IMG/VR virus record: IMGVR_UViG_3300023196_000245 | Coordinates: 1-22,405 of that record | Source of the DNA: a virus | Reading direction: 5' to 3' (one strand) | DNA: 22,405 nt | Shown here: positions 6,028 through 13,291 of the stretch, one piece after another | Layout of the letters: every line of letters starts with the position of its first letter | Position numbering within the stretch: the stretch's first letter is position 1 | Notes under the pieces: generated by a model | The model's database searches: none | What the model saw: only the letters and a program-made list of their open reading frames with translations | Told to the model about the DNA's origin: nothing | Position numbers and translations under genes: made by a program

Positions 6028-6924
6028 TTAACTGAAAAGACCAAGCAAACCGCCGCCGATTGCGCCAAGGCCGCCTGGAAAGATTGCATTGCCAGCCATC
6101 GCACCACCAAGGGCACCAGCCGCTGGGTTGCTGTATGTCGGCGTTGAACTCGTCCCGCCCAAGTTGGCAGGGTTCAGACCGATGGCACCCTGCATCAAGC
6201 TCAGACGCTGCAAGTTCAGATTGCGCTGTGCGTCAAGCTGCTGCTGTGCGAACTGCTGACGGGCACCGCCCAGACCCATGAGGGCTTGGCCGGCAGCGTA
6301 CTGGCCGGCAGTCTGCTGCTGACCCAAACCACCCAACTGGCTGGCCGCGCCCATGCGGAACTGAGCGCCCTGCATACCTGCGGACTGGTTGGCCAGTGCG
6401 GCCTGCTGAGCAGCATTCAAGGCTTGCGTGTAGCCCTGACTGCGCAAGTTCGCAATCATGTTGCCGGCTTGCGTGCCGTACTGCTGATTGGTCAGAGCCT
6501 CGGCCACGCCTTGACGCGAACCGCCAAACGCCTTGGCCTGCATCGCCTGCTGGCCGGTCTGCTGCACGGCAGCCTGCCGAGCCTTCTCCAGATCACTCAG
6601 GCCGGTGTTGATGACCTCCTGCGTGTACGGATTGAGATACGACTGAATGGCCGCCTGATCCGCACCGACCATCATCGGCTGGTAGCCGGCACCCGCTCGG
6701 GTAAGTTCCGCTGCGGTGTCCAGATTCTGCATACCCACGCCACCCTGCGCGGCTTGCTCGATCTGAGCCTCGCCGGCTGTGTACTGCGGGTTGTAGCCAG
6801 CAAACTGCTGGGTGCCGAGGTTGTTGGCAACCTGCTGGGCGTAGCCCAAGTTGCCCATGTACGCTTGTTTGACATCCGGATCAATGGATGTCGTGGATGT
6901 TTGTGTGCCGCCGCCCTTGCTCAT
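6028..6924 (-). CDS. Gln/Ala-rich virion protein
   Basis: The start chosen is ATG 6924 (MSKGGGTQTSTTSIDPDVKQ), which has AAGGGG in the 3' end of the upstream gene. The frame itself is open to 7062. The 298-residue protein opens with the phage motif IDPDVKQAYMGNLGYAQQVANNL, followed by a long Gln/Ala-rich helical stretch and a Gly-rich C-terminal tail (ALGGAMAGNAIFPGGLGAIGGG) that could insert into a membrane. The same layout is common in podovirus virion proteins near the tail and ejection genes. It probably belongs to the internal protein set, and no enzymatic motif is present. Confidence 0.55.
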   Translation of the reverse strand: MSKGGGTQTSTTSIDPDVKQAYMGNLGYAQQVANNLGTQQFAGYNPQYTAGEAQIEQAAQGGVGMQNLDTAAELTRAGAGYQPMMVGADQAAIQSYLNPYTQEVINTGLSDLEKARQAAVQQTGQQAMQAKAFGGSRQGVAEALTNQQYGTQAGNMIANLRSQGYTQALNAAQQAALANQSAGMQGAQFRMGAASQLGGLGQQQTAGQYAAGQALMGLGGARQQFAQQQLDAQRNLNLQRLSLMQGAIGLNPANLGGTSSTPTYSNPAAGALGGAMAGNAIFPGGLGAIGGGLLGLFS

Positions 6925-6925
6925 A

Positions 6926-8035
6926 TCAGTACCCCTTAAATTTGCCAACCGCATAGCACAGCGGCTCGAGAACAAAACGATAAGCACGGCCAATTGGGTC
7001 GCGCTTTGTGCCACGCATCTCAGCGCGTAAATCAAGTGACCTGTGACGGGCGCAACTCTCAAGGAACTTGCGCACCATCAGGTTCACCTTGCCGTCACCC
7101 TGCTTGAAGCCAAAATCAACCAGCGGCAAGAAAATGGCGTGGTAGCCAGCTTCGTGGGCCTTGGTCAAGTTGTTTTCAGCGTACTTCAGCCAGATGGCAT
7201 TGCGGAATGACCCGAAGCCGTACTGCTGGTTCATGGCGGTGCAGACGATCTTGCTGCTGCTTTCACTTGAAGACCCAGCAGATTCACCAAAGTTAGCAGC
7301 ATCTTGGGCTGCAATTGTGGCGTCATTGGATACGGTCTGACCGGCAGCGTTTACGCCCATACCAGTTTCACCAATGCTGCCACCAGTCGGTGAATCGCTC
7401 AACATGCCATTGTTTGATTGAACTTGGCCGAAATTTGCATAATCTTGAATGCCGATTGTTTGCGGGTTTGAGTAAGATGTCCCGCCGGCCTTACTTCCCA
7501 TACCCATGCCCGTTTCAGATGTGTACGTTTCCGGCGTGTAGCCACTGGCAATAATTGCGCTGTTGGCAACCCGTTCTGGTGCAAGCAAACCCATCAAAAG
7601 ACCTGGTGTTGTGTAAGACAAAGCCTTTTGACCAAACCTAGTAACTGCGGCCATGTTTGGGTTTGCAGCATAGTACGCAGCGTGCTGTGCATCGGTCATG
7701 TTGTCCCACTCGCTGGGCATGGCACTACCACTATCGCTACCGCCAGAAGACCCAGCGTACCGGCTGGTGTAGCTCGGTGCGTTCAGCAGGCCAGACTGGC
7801 TCATGCTTGGGTACGCCATGCCGTTGTTGCCCTGAATGCCCAGCGGCACTTCACGGGACATCAATTGCTGGCCTGTGTACGAAGGACGCATTGGACGGGC
7901 CAAGATAGCCTGCTGGGCGGCCAGTGTGGGGTCAACATAAGGCATGGGCATCGCATTGGCAGCAGGTGTAGAACCCATCGCGGCCAAGTAATTGCGGATT
8001 TCTTCTTCCGTAAGATTTTTACCACCGAGACTCAT
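6926..8035 (-). CDS. Virion-associated protein with conserved C-terminal KIVCTAMN domain
   Basis: The start chosen is ATG 8035 (MSLGGKNLTEEEIRNYLAAM), preceded by AAGGAG and overlapping the upstream stop as ATGA. The protein has 369 residues. Residues 1-255 are low-complexity, Ser/Gly/Ala/Met-rich and probably extended. Residues about 260-365 form a distinct domain beginning KIVCTAMNQQYGFGSFRNAI and continuing through WLKYAENNLTKAHEAGYHA and FLPLVDFGF. I recognise this domain as recurrent at the C-termini of phage virion proteins and some bacterial proteins, without an established function. One Cys lies in KIVCTAMN and another in FLESCARHR. A role in ejection or tail assembly is likely from context. 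Confidence 0.55.
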   Translation of the reverse strand: MSLGGKNLTEEEIRNYLAAMGSTPAANAMPMPYVDPTLAAQQAILARPMRPSYTGQQLMSREVPLGIQGNNGMAYPSMSQSGLLNAPSYTSRYAGSSGGSDSGSAMPSEWDNMTDAQHAAYYAANPNMAAVTRFGQKALSYTTPGLLMGLLAPERVANSAIIASGYTPETYTSETGMGMGSKAGGTSYSNPQTIGIQDYANFGQVQSNNGMLSDSPTGGSIGETGMGVNAAGQTVSNDATIAAQDAANFGESAGSSSESSSKIVCTAMNQQYGFGSFRNAIWLKYAENNLTKAHEAGYHAIFLPLVDFGFKQGDGKVNLMVRKFLESCARHRSLDLRAEMRGTKRDPIGRAYRFVLEPLCYAVGKFKGY

Positions 8036-8406
8036 AACAACTCCTTGGAAAGAATAAACCACTCGGGTTTATATCCCTCGTCCTTCAAAAATGTTCGCTC
8101 CCAGCCCTTGCGGCCAGCCAGCGAGACCCTTGTGCATCCCACCGACTTACCCCAGCCTTCAATGTGCGAACGCATGATCTTGAGTTCGTCGAGGTCTCCA
8201 CCGGCAAGGAAGAAGTGCAAATCCTTGAGTCGTGGGTAGACAACTATCTCCGTCACCACCGCCGAATTATGATTCGGCCAGAGCTGGTAACGCTGGCTCA
8301 ACACACCCGCCGCAATATCGTCAAATGTGTGTGTGCCCTGTGAGTATTCTAAAGCCGCCTCGATGAATTTGCGACAGCGATTGAGTTCTGAAAATGTATC
8401 GCTCAT
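8032..8406 (-). CDS. GNAT-like fold protein, possibly similar in role to T7 gp13
   Basis: The 124-residue product has the layout of a small acetyltransferase fold: N-terminal helices (FSELNRCRKFIEAALEYSQG), a beta-hairpin with EIVVYPRLKDLHFFLAGGDL, a helix HIEGWGKSVGC, a strand TRVSLAGRKGWERTFLKDEG and a final strand YKPEWFILSKEL. The GRKGWERTF segment is strongly conserved in phage relatives. T7 gp13 is a GNAT-like internal virion protein near the same place in its genome, so a structural or assembly role may apply rather than catalysis. The acetyl-CoA loop is not clearly visible. Both ends overlap neighbours as ATGA. Confidence 0.5.
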   Translation of the reverse strand: MSDTFSELNRCRKFIEAALEYSQGTHTFDDIAAGVLSQRYQLWPNHNSAVVTEIVVYPRLKDLHFFLAGGDLDELKIMRSHIEGWGKSVGCTRVSLAGRKGWERTFLKDEGYKPEWFILSKELL

Positions 8407-8606
8407 AGTGCAGTCGCCGTCAAGACGCCAAGGTTGCTGACCACAATCTGGTATCGCGTACCGTCAGGGCTGGCCAAGATCAATCTGGTCCGGACCTCGA
8501 CATCCTGATTGCGCTTGAAGTTCTGCAAGTCATCGCGCTCGATGATGTTGCGCGTCATGTTTTGATCCAGTTGATCGTATCGTTCGGTGGAATTTGGCAA
8601 CTTCAT
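8403..8606 (-). CDS. 67-aa conserved small phage protein
   Basis: The product starts MKLPNSTERYDQLDQNMTRN and ends with a beta-hairpin-like segment, ILASPDGTRYQIVVSNLGVL, followed by TATAL. Similar short proteins (charged helix, then SPDGTRY-I-V-V-D-N-x-G) are common beside the tail hub and GNAT-like genes of podovirus-type phages. It overlaps both neighbours by four bases, so translation is coupled. The function is unknown. The C-terminal hairpin resembles a small fold used in tail or chaperone proteins, but this is a guess. Confidence 0.65.
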   Translation of the reverse strand: MKLPNSTERYDQLDQNMTRNIIERDDLQNFKRNQDVEVRTRLILASPDGTRYQIVVSNLGVLTATAL

Positions 8607-10084
8607 CGCTTGCCACCCTGCACAGCCTCAAGCCGTGGAATGCCGAGCCGCCAAGAGTCATTCCCGTTGGACTCCACCCGCATCTTGACCTGCCGCGCCG
8701 TGAACCGGACATCGGTCGGGTTAGCCATAGCGTAAGGCCCAAACGATGATTCTTCACCGTTCGGGTAGAACTTGGTCTTGAATGTCATGCTGACCTCGCC
8801 CTGGGTCAACTCATCGGGTACCAGTTGCCGCGCTGCCATCAGGTTGTCGCCAATGCCGATCTGCACTGGTCCGGACTCAGCAAACTGGGTGGCGCTGTCG
8901 TAGTCGTAGCCGACCTCGTGCTCGTACACATAGCCGTCAACACTGACCAGCAGCGGGTTGACAAAGACGCCGCTGTCAGTTCCGCAGGTACGGGCCAAGC
9001 TGCCGATGGACCAGTGGCCCTCTTGGTAGTTGAACGATACATAGGAGTCAACTTCGTTCGAGGTGGCCGAAGGGTAGTACCACCAGATTTCGCGGAATGC
9101 ACTGTTGTGGACAGCGTAAATCTTGCTGGCTTGGCTGGTATTCAGGTTGCGATACACATAGTCACTGACATCAGACGGCAGGGGCTTGACATAACCGTCA
9201 AACATCCAGAAGCCGGACCGGCTCATCCAGACCGCCATCGTGTCCACTGCGGCCACAGCCTGCTGCGAGATCAGGCCGCAGCCGCTGCCGATCTTCTCAA
9301 AGTTGTACACATACGGCTGGCCGATGTACTGACTCTGGTGGACATCGGTGTCTGTAAACAGCAGGTTTACACCCCGAACGCGCTTGCCAGCCATCAGCCT
9401 GCCGGTGGTGGCAATCTCGTAGTCGCCGGCCTGATTGGTGGTTGATGGCGTCCAGACGGTGTTATTTTCTTGGTCGCACCATGCGACCTTGCGGGGGTTG
9501 CCGCCAGCGCCGAGCGCAAAGACGAAACGCTCTGCCGTCACCATCATCGACTGGCAACTGGTGGGCGAGTTTGCAATCTGGGCCGCAATGGTGGGGGTGG
9601 CAAAGTCAATCTGCCACTCATAAATTTTGCCATCCGCATTGCTGCACCCGACAAGGTACTCGCCCCAAGTGTCCAGTGCCCATGTGGTGGCCGGAATCAC
9701 ATTACCGAGGTCAGGGCGGGCCACACCAAAGGCATACGCACCGTAGGAGCCGTACCCGTAGCCAATCGTCACCACGGCGTCAGCGTAGCCGGATGTGAAG
9801 CCAGTCGGGGTAATGTCCTTGATTGTGCCGGCGGTGTTGGACACATACAGGCCGGAGTGCGTGCCGATGCCGATGAATCGCTCGGCTGCATTGGTGCGCC
9901 AAGTAATCATGCCCCGAGCCTTGCCGGAGACTGTGCTGTCTGAGCGCTTGCGCCAGCCGCCGACCGGCAGCATTGAGCCCTCTTTCCAGCGCACCAGATT
10001 GGCGTCAAACCAGCGGCCAGCAGACTGGAGTTCTGTGCCGTTGCGGTAGACGCCTGGTGGAATTTGAAGCGGAATGTATGCCAT
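8603..10084 (-). CDS. Tail hub or stabilisation protein, P22 gp10-like
   Basis: The 493-residue protein begins with IPLQIPPGVYRNGTELQSAG followed by RWFDANLVRW and GGWRKR, a signature of phage tail proteins related to P22 gp10 (stabilisation protein). These form a beta-propeller below the portal and adaptor rings. The body is beta-rich with repeated W-D/G-Y blade-like segments (FIGIGTHSGLYV, TWGEYLVGCSNADGKIYEW, VWMSRSGFWMFDG). It would close the head after packaging and hold fibres. The start at 10084 follows an AGGGG site that may be sequestered by an inverted repeat. The gp10 assignment is by pattern memory. Confidence 0.65.
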   Translation of the reverse strand: MAYIPLQIPPGVYRNGTELQSAGRWFDANLVRWKEGSMLPVGGWRKRSDSTVSGKARGMITWRTNAAERFIGIGTHSGLYVSNTAGTIKDITPTGFTSGYADAVVTIGYGYGSYGAYAFGVARPDLGNVIPATTWALDTWGEYLVGCSNADGKIYEWQIDFATPTIAAQIANSPTSCQSMMVTAERFVFALGAGGNPRKVAWCDQENNTVWTPSTTNQAGDYEIATTGRLMAGKRVRGVNLLFTDTDVHQSQYIGQPYVYNFEKIGSGCGLISQQAVAAVDTMAVWMSRSGFWMFDGYVKPLPSDVSDYVYRNLNTSQASKIYAVHNSAFREIWWYYPSATSNEVDSYVSFNYQEGHWSIGSLARTCGTDSGVFVNPLLVSVDGYVYEHEVGYDYDSATQFAESGPVQIGIGDNLMAARQLVPDELTQGEVSMTFKTKFYPNGEESSFGPYAMANPTDVRFTARQVKMRVESNGNDSWRLGIPRLEAVQGGKR

Positions 10085-10088
10085 TGTG

Positions 10089-10126
10089 ACCCCTGAATAA
10101 TCGCTATTTTCTCACGCCACAGGGGT
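10089..10126 (-). promoter_or_regulatory. Inverted repeat that could sequester the tail hub ribosome site
   Basis: ACCCCTG (10089-10095) and CAGGGGT (10120-10126) are perfect seven-base inverted arms with a 24-base loop, in a 53-base gap between genes. On the minus-strand message the downstream arm contains AGGGG, the likely Shine-Dalgarno of the gene starting at 10084. Pairing would hide it. The long loop makes the hairpin only moderately stable. No T-tract follows. Confidence 0.4.
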
Positions 10127-10137
10127 TTAAGAGCATC

Positions 10138-10278
10138 TCAAACGGCCAAGTACAGCCCGATGTTGGCAAAGGCATAGCCAGCATAAACCACCCCCATCGG
10201 GATATTTCCTTTGAATAACTGCTCCACAGCGATCCCTGCATAGATCACCGTGACCAGAATAATTAGCCATCCGCTCAT
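10138..10278 (-). CDS. 46-aa membrane peptide with two hydrophobic segments
   Basis: ATG 10278 overlaps the stop of the upstream phosphoesterase gene as ATGA. The product (MSGWLIILVTVIYAGIAVEQ, then FKGNIPMGVVYAGYAFANIG, then LYLAV) has two hydrophobic segments joined by a short QLFKGNIPMG turn, so it should form an inner-membrane hairpin. Closely similar 45-50-aa peptides are frequent in phages of Proteobacteria. A holin-like or entry-related role is possible but unproven. It is outside the main lysis cluster. Confidence 0.7.
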   Translation of the reverse strand: MSGWLIILVTVIYAGIAVEQLFKGNIPMGVVYAGYAFANIGLYLAV

Positions 10279-11246
10279 AGTTCTGACACATCGTAGACCT
10301 GACCACGGAACTCAATGCAGCCGTTGCCAAAGTCATGGACAAGCTCGGGCCACAGCAGTTGCCCGTTAAAAAATGTCAGGACGGCAAACCCTGAACGCCA
10401 GTTGGTGGGGTTGTCTTCCAGATAATCAAGGAACTGAGGGCCGCTTGGGTCGGCCAGGGTGCCTGTGTCAACCCCAAACCTGTTGCCGTTGTAATCGGCA
10501 AACGGGGTTACCTTGAGGCTGTGTAAATGTCCAGTGACAATTGACTTGCCAGCGCCAATCGTATTGTTGTGGGTGGCGTGGATGCCGCCCTTGTAACGGT
10601 GCTTGACGGCCACATTCTCGGTCGGCCAGCAGGACCAGCAGGATGTCCAAGCTGGGAAATGGTCTCTAAGGGAAAACCCTTTGACTCCCTCAAACTCTCC
10701 AGCGTTGGCCGCCAGCCTGTTTTCAAACCGGGCATCATGGTTTCCCACTGTCCAGACCAGCTTGGCCCGTCCGGCATCCTCCTCAATCTCGCCCAGGCTG
10801 GCCTCGCACGCCTTGAGTTCTTGGATGATGCTGGGCTTTGTATCCCATCCGATACGCGGATACCGGCTGATTGACGCGCCGTCAAAGGCATCCCCATTGT
10901 TAATGATGGCCTTTGGCTGGAATTCCCTGATGGCCCACAGCAAGCCCTTGAATGCGGTGCTGCGGATTCCAGGCCAGAAGTGTGCATCGCTGAACACAAT
11001 GACAACCCCATTCTCGATGCCAAGCTGGTGCCGAGCCTTGTGGTTGTGCGCAGTTTGCAAGTGGTCAAACTGTCTGGCCCTTGAGTCTTCAGAATTTAGC
11101 TTGATGTGGTGCCTGCGCTCAATCGACCGCCTGCGGCCAAAGACTGCCGCCTGCTCCTGCCCCAAAGCCTTTGCCACCTTCTTTCCTGACTTCAAGTCCT
11201 GCCAAAGTGCAATAAATTCGGCATCTGTGATCTGTGGTGCTGGCAT
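10275..11246 (-). CDS. HTH-calcineurin-like metallophosphoesterase
   Basis: The product has 323 residues. Residues 1-50 (ITDAEFIALWQDLKSGKKVA, then ALGQEQAAVFGRRRSIERR) look like a helix-turn-helix followed by a basic helix. Residues 80-270 carry the full metallophosphoesterase motif set: SDAHFW (Asp87, His89), NNGDAFDG (Asp119), VGNHDARFENR (Asn169, His170, Asp171), GIHATHNN (His223/His226) and TGHLHS (His240, His242). It should be a two-metal phosphodiesterase, nuclease or phosphatase acting in the cytoplasm. Such proteins occur in many phages but substrates are mostly unknown. It sits between a zincin-like gene and a membrane peptide in the late operon. The Cys/Trp segment TSCWSCW (201-207) is unusual. 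Confidence 0.8.
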   Translation of the reverse strand: MPAPQITDAEFIALWQDLKSGKKVAKALGQEQAAVFGRRRSIERRHHIKLNSEDSRARQFDHLQTAHNHKARHQLGIENGVVIVFSDAHFWPGIRSTAFKGLLWAIREFQPKAIINNGDAFDGASISRYPRIGWDTKPSIIQELKACEASLGEIEEDAGRAKLVWTVGNHDARFENRLAANAGEFEGVKGFSLRDHFPAWTSCWSCWPTENVAVKHRYKGGIHATHNNTIGAGKSIVTGHLHSLKVTPFADYNGNRFGVDTGTLADPSGPQFLDYLEDNPTNWRSGFAVLTFFNGQLLWPELVHDFGNGCIEFRGQVYDVSEL

Positions 11247-11247
11247 A

Positions 11248-11619
11248 TCAATCTTTCGTCAAGACGCGCTCAAGCACGTTAATTACACGATGTTCGGCGG
11301 CCTCAATCTGCTCTGCTGATGAACCCCTGTCGGTTGCGATCTCAATTAGGTCGTGCATCAAGACGTGCAGGCACTCGTGCAAAGCTGTTTTTTTCAGGCT
11401 GTCCGGCGTGATCCTTTCAGCGCCAAAGTCACCGATGCGGTAAGTCGCCAGACGCGCAGGCTGGTTGAATTCAACGGATGCCATTGCGCCCTTGGCCGGC
11501 CTTGAGCCACGCTCAATGCGCCAGTCACCAAGCGACAACTCTTCCTGCCAGTGGTTCATGCACTGGTCAAACAAAAGCGCCTGCTCGGCGCTTGGCATGT
11601 TCTTGACTGGGTTTCGCAT
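11248..11619 (-). CDS. Zincin-like putative metalloprotease (HExxH)
   Basis: The 123-residue protein contains HECLHVLMHDL at residues 81-91, a classic HExxH zinc-protease helix (His81, Glu82, His85), with a further His89 and Glu93. The preceding WRIERGSRPAKGAMASVEFN and ATYRIGDF segments fit the beta-strands of a minimal zincin fold. A third zinc ligand is probably among the residues downstream, such as Glu104, Glu111 or His114. A 65-base gap with a possible weak terminator precedes it, and an AGGGG-like site lies near ATG 11619. ATG 11598 is an alternative start. The substrate is unknown. Candidates include a host regulator or a virion protein. Confidence 0.65.
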   Translation of the reverse strand: MRNPVKNMPSAEQALLFDQCMNHWQEELSLGDWRIERGSRPAKGAMASVEFNQPARLATYRIGDFGAERITPDSLKKTALHECLHVLMHDLIEIATDRGSSAEQIEAAEHRVINVLERVLTKD

Positions 11620-11638
11620 TCGTCGCCCCTGTTGCTCT

Positions 11639-11660
11639 AAAACGTGCGGAGAATACCGCA
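11639..11660 (-). terminator. Weak candidate terminator after the endolysin gene
   Basis: On the minus strand TGCGG, six bases and CCGCA form a five-base GC-rich stem, followed by CG and TTTT (11642-11639). It lies in the 65-base gap between the endolysin and zincin-like genes. The short stem and only four Ts make strong termination unlikely. It may be fortuitous. Confidence 0.25.
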
Positions 11661-11684
11661 GGCTTATGACCGGCTTGTGTCAGC

Positions 11685-12107
11685 CTAAGTAAAAACCCTA
11701 GTGCCCGACTTATCAATAATCAGCGCCTGACGACGAGGTGTGCCGTCTGGCGTATTGGTAACGCTGACATGGGTCCACGCATCAAACTCGCGGATGATCT
11801 GGTCAAAAGGCAGGCCAGCAGCAATCACTGCACGCACCACAGCGTCCGGCGTCATACCTGGGACTCGGATGTCAGCCGCGCAGCCAATTCTGTGCTGGCT
11901 GGTGTCCTTGCTGCCTACGCTGTCGTTGACCTGCTTTGAGCGGAATGCGCTGTTCACCATAATTGGCTTGCCACCGAGCGCGGCCTTTACTTGCTCCAAG
12001 AACTCGGCCAGCCGTTGCAGGTTGGCGGTCTCAGTCTCGTTTGGCGTGTTGTCAAACTGCCGATGACTGGTGGCCGTCAATTCAGCAAGGGTGAAATGCG
12101 GGGTCAT
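11685..12107 (-). CDS. Endolysin, peptidase M15 family (D-Ala-D-Ala/L-Ala-D-Glu type)
   Basis: The 140-residue protein starts MTPHFTLAELTATSHRQFDN, the usual opening of phage M15_3 endopeptidases. The zinc site is visible as SQHRIGCAADIRV (His72, Asp79) and WTHVS (His113), with Glu107 in IREFDAW as probable catalytic base. It cuts peptide cross-links in peptidoglycan at lysis. There is no signal peptide, so it needs the holin encoded upstream. ATG 12107 overlaps the preceding stop by one base (TGATG). A GTG at 12110 is a possible but less likely start. Confidence 0.85.
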   Translation of the reverse strand: MTPHFTLAELTATSHRQFDNTPNETETANLQRLAEFLEQVKAALGGKPIMVNSAFRSKQVNDSVGSKDTSQHRIGCAADIRVPGMTPDAVVRAVIAAGLPFDQIIREFDAWTHVSVTNTPDGTPRRQALIIDKSGTRVFT

Positions 12108-12265
12108 CACTTACCCTTGGCTGGCTTTTTAGCGGTCTTGGCCGACTGAGTAAATGCAGTCTTGGTCGGGGCACCCTTGCTGCCTACCTTGCGCATCTTT
12201 TCGCCGCTGCCGGCTTTGATACGAGCCTGTTTTGCGTTGACGTTGGCGTAGAGTCCTGGTTTCAT
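12107..12265 (-). CDS. 52-aa Lys-rich phage peptide
   Basis: The frame starts at ATG 12265, overlapping the holin stop as ATGA, and ends one base into the endolysin start. The product opens MKPGLYANVNAKQARIKAGS and continues GEKMRKVGSKGAPTKTAF, with about a quarter Lys/Arg and almost no acidic residues. Similar peptides with KQ/R-x-R-I-K-A-G-S-G-E-x-M-R-K are widespread in phages, often near head or lysis genes. High positive charge suggests DNA, RNA or capsid-interior binding. The function is unknown. Confidence 0.75.
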   Translation of the reverse strand: MKPGLYANVNAKQARIKAGSGEKMRKVGSKGAPTKTAFTQSAKTAKKPAKGK

Positions 12266-12672
12266 TTCTTGTTCCTCATTTCCATGATGTTCTCAAGGGT
12301 CTTGCCGCCAAAGTAGGCCGACATGATGAGCATCCCCCACTGGCCCAGCAACTGGACATAGGACTCTTTGGCATCGTAGCCAAAGGCGCTCATGAGCGCG
12401 AACAGGAAGTAGCCTACAAAGATAGCCACCAGCGACAGTGGCCGGATGTTCTTGTTTAACCAGCCGTCCGTGGCGTTGTCGGATTTCCAGCGGTCAGTGA
12501 CGTTGTTCTGTTCGGTCTTGTAGACCTCAGTGTCGTTCGCCATCTTGGCAAGCTCACCAGACTGGGCAAGCTGCGCCAATTCAAGCTGCGCCTTGGCCTT
12601 GGCCTCTGGGTCTGGGATGAGTTTGTCGATGAGCTTGCCGCCAACATCAAGTAGCGCTGTGAGGGGGAACAT
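12262..12672 (-). CDS. Holin, GTA/3TM-type
   Basis: The start chosen is ATG 12672, directly after the upstream stop, giving MFPLTALLDVGGKLIDKLIP. The open frame extends to 12708. Of 136 residues, 1-70 form an amphipathic, charged helix region (PDPEAKAKAQLELAQLAQSG) and 83-130 hold hydrophobic segments (IRPLSLVAIFVGYFLFALMS and QWGMLIMSAYFGG). The W-L-N-K-N-I-R-P-L pattern before the first membrane segment is typical of the GTA-type 3TM holin superfamily. It would form inner-membrane lesions that let the adjacent endolysin reach peptidoglycan. It lies two genes before the endolysin, with overlaps. Confidence 0.75.
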   Translation of the reverse strand: MFPLTALLDVGGKLIDKLIPDPEAKAKAQLELAQLAQSGELAKMANDTEVYKTEQNNVTDRWKSDNATDGWLNKNIRPLSLVAIFVGYFLFALMSAFGYDAKESYVQLLGQWGMLIMSAYFGGKTLENIMEMRNKK

Positions 12673-12674
12673 AC

Positions 12675-13169
12675 CTAGCCTTTCTGAAAGCTGCAATTGC
12701 CAGCGCACTGGTCAAGAATGCCAAACGAAAAGTACACGATGGCACCCACCATGATGAAAAAGACAATGCCAATTAGCACAATCTCGATGACCTCATCGAC
12801 CTCTTTCTTGCGCTTGGCCGCAGCTTCTTTTTCTCTGCGGGCTTCATGCGCAGACTCCACATCCATTGCCGCTGCCCTGGACTTGATCTTGTTCCACACA
12901 TCAATCTTGCCGCTCTGCATGAAGAGAAGCTGCAACTCGTCTTCAAAGCGCTTGGCCTGATCTAAAGCCATCTCAATCTGGATGGCAGTACCCATGCTGG
13001 ACTTGGACTTCTTGGCCGCAACCACCGCCTTGGTGGCTGTTGACTTTGCGTCAAAGTACTTGCCCAGCACGGGGCCAAGACTAGACACATCATCAACGGT
13101 CTTGCTGACCTTCTTGATGAGCGCAACCGCTGCCTGGATACCGGCCAGGGCGCTGATTGGATCGATCAT
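12675..13169 (-). CDS. Lysis-region protein with coiled coil and C-terminal membrane anchor
   Basis: The 164-residue protein starts MIDPISALAGIQAAVALIKK, a frequent start of phage lysis-region proteins. Residues 60-130 are long charged helices (coiled-coil-like), ending in the very basic KEAAAKRKKEV. Residues 127-152 (IEIVLIGIVFFIMVGAIVYF) are a membrane segment. The basic side before it implies a cytoplasmic N-terminus. The short C-terminal tail, with two Cys in DQCAGNC, would then be periplasmic. This topology is not that of a classical Rz spanin, which has its coil outside. A lysis regulator or antiholin-like role is possible. Both ends overlap or abut neighbours. Confidence 0.55.
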   Translation of the reverse strand: MIDPISALAGIQAAVALIKKVSKTVDDVSSLGPVLGKYFDAKSTATKAVVAAKKSKSSMGTAIQIEMALDQAKRFEDELQLLFMQSGKIDVWNKIKSRAAAMDVESAHEARREKEAAAKRKKEVDEVIEIVLIGIVFFIMVGAIVYFSFGILDQCAGNCSFQKG

Positions 13170-13291
13170 TTCTTCTCACGCCACTTGAGGCACCACACCA
13201 CAGAGCGGTCAGACGACCACGACCAGCGCACGCACTCAAACACTGGAGCGGGTGCTGTGATCGCTGGCGGGGGTGGCGGCAGCGCGTCCAT
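13166..13291 (-). CDS. 41-aa Pro/Trp-rich small phage protein
   Basis: ATG 13291 overlaps the upstream stop by one base (TAATG), and the stop overlaps the next gene by four. The product starts MDALPPPPPAITAPAPVFEC and continues with two strands, VRWSWSS and SVVWCLKWREKK, with a Cys pair (Cys20 and Cys34) that could form a disulfide. Similar short proteins with a Pro-rich head and V-R-W...C-L-x-W end occur in lysis regions of related phages. There is no signal peptide or lipobox. The longer open frame to 13351 overlaps the upstream gene and is not used. Confidence 0.6.
   Translation of the reverse strand: MDALPPPPPAITAPAPVFECVRWSWSSDRSVVWCLKWREKK

Noticed and set aside
6286-6939. Plus-strand open frame (217 codons) with leucine-rich sequence opposite the 298-aa virion gene
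   Set aside because: The Leu/Val/Gly richness is the antisense of Gln/Ala codons. There is no ribosome site or domain.
7013-7062. N-terminal extension of the 298-aa virion protein with a hydrophobic segment
   Set aside because: The longer start at 7062 would overlap the upstream gene by 137 bases. ATG 6924 has an AAGGGG site and begins the conserved part.
10127-10342. 71-codon minus-strand frame in the gap before the tail hub gene
   Set aside because: It has a Cys/Arg-rich random-looking sequence. The overlapping 46-codon frame (10138-10278) is a recognisable two-segment membrane peptide with ATGA coupling.
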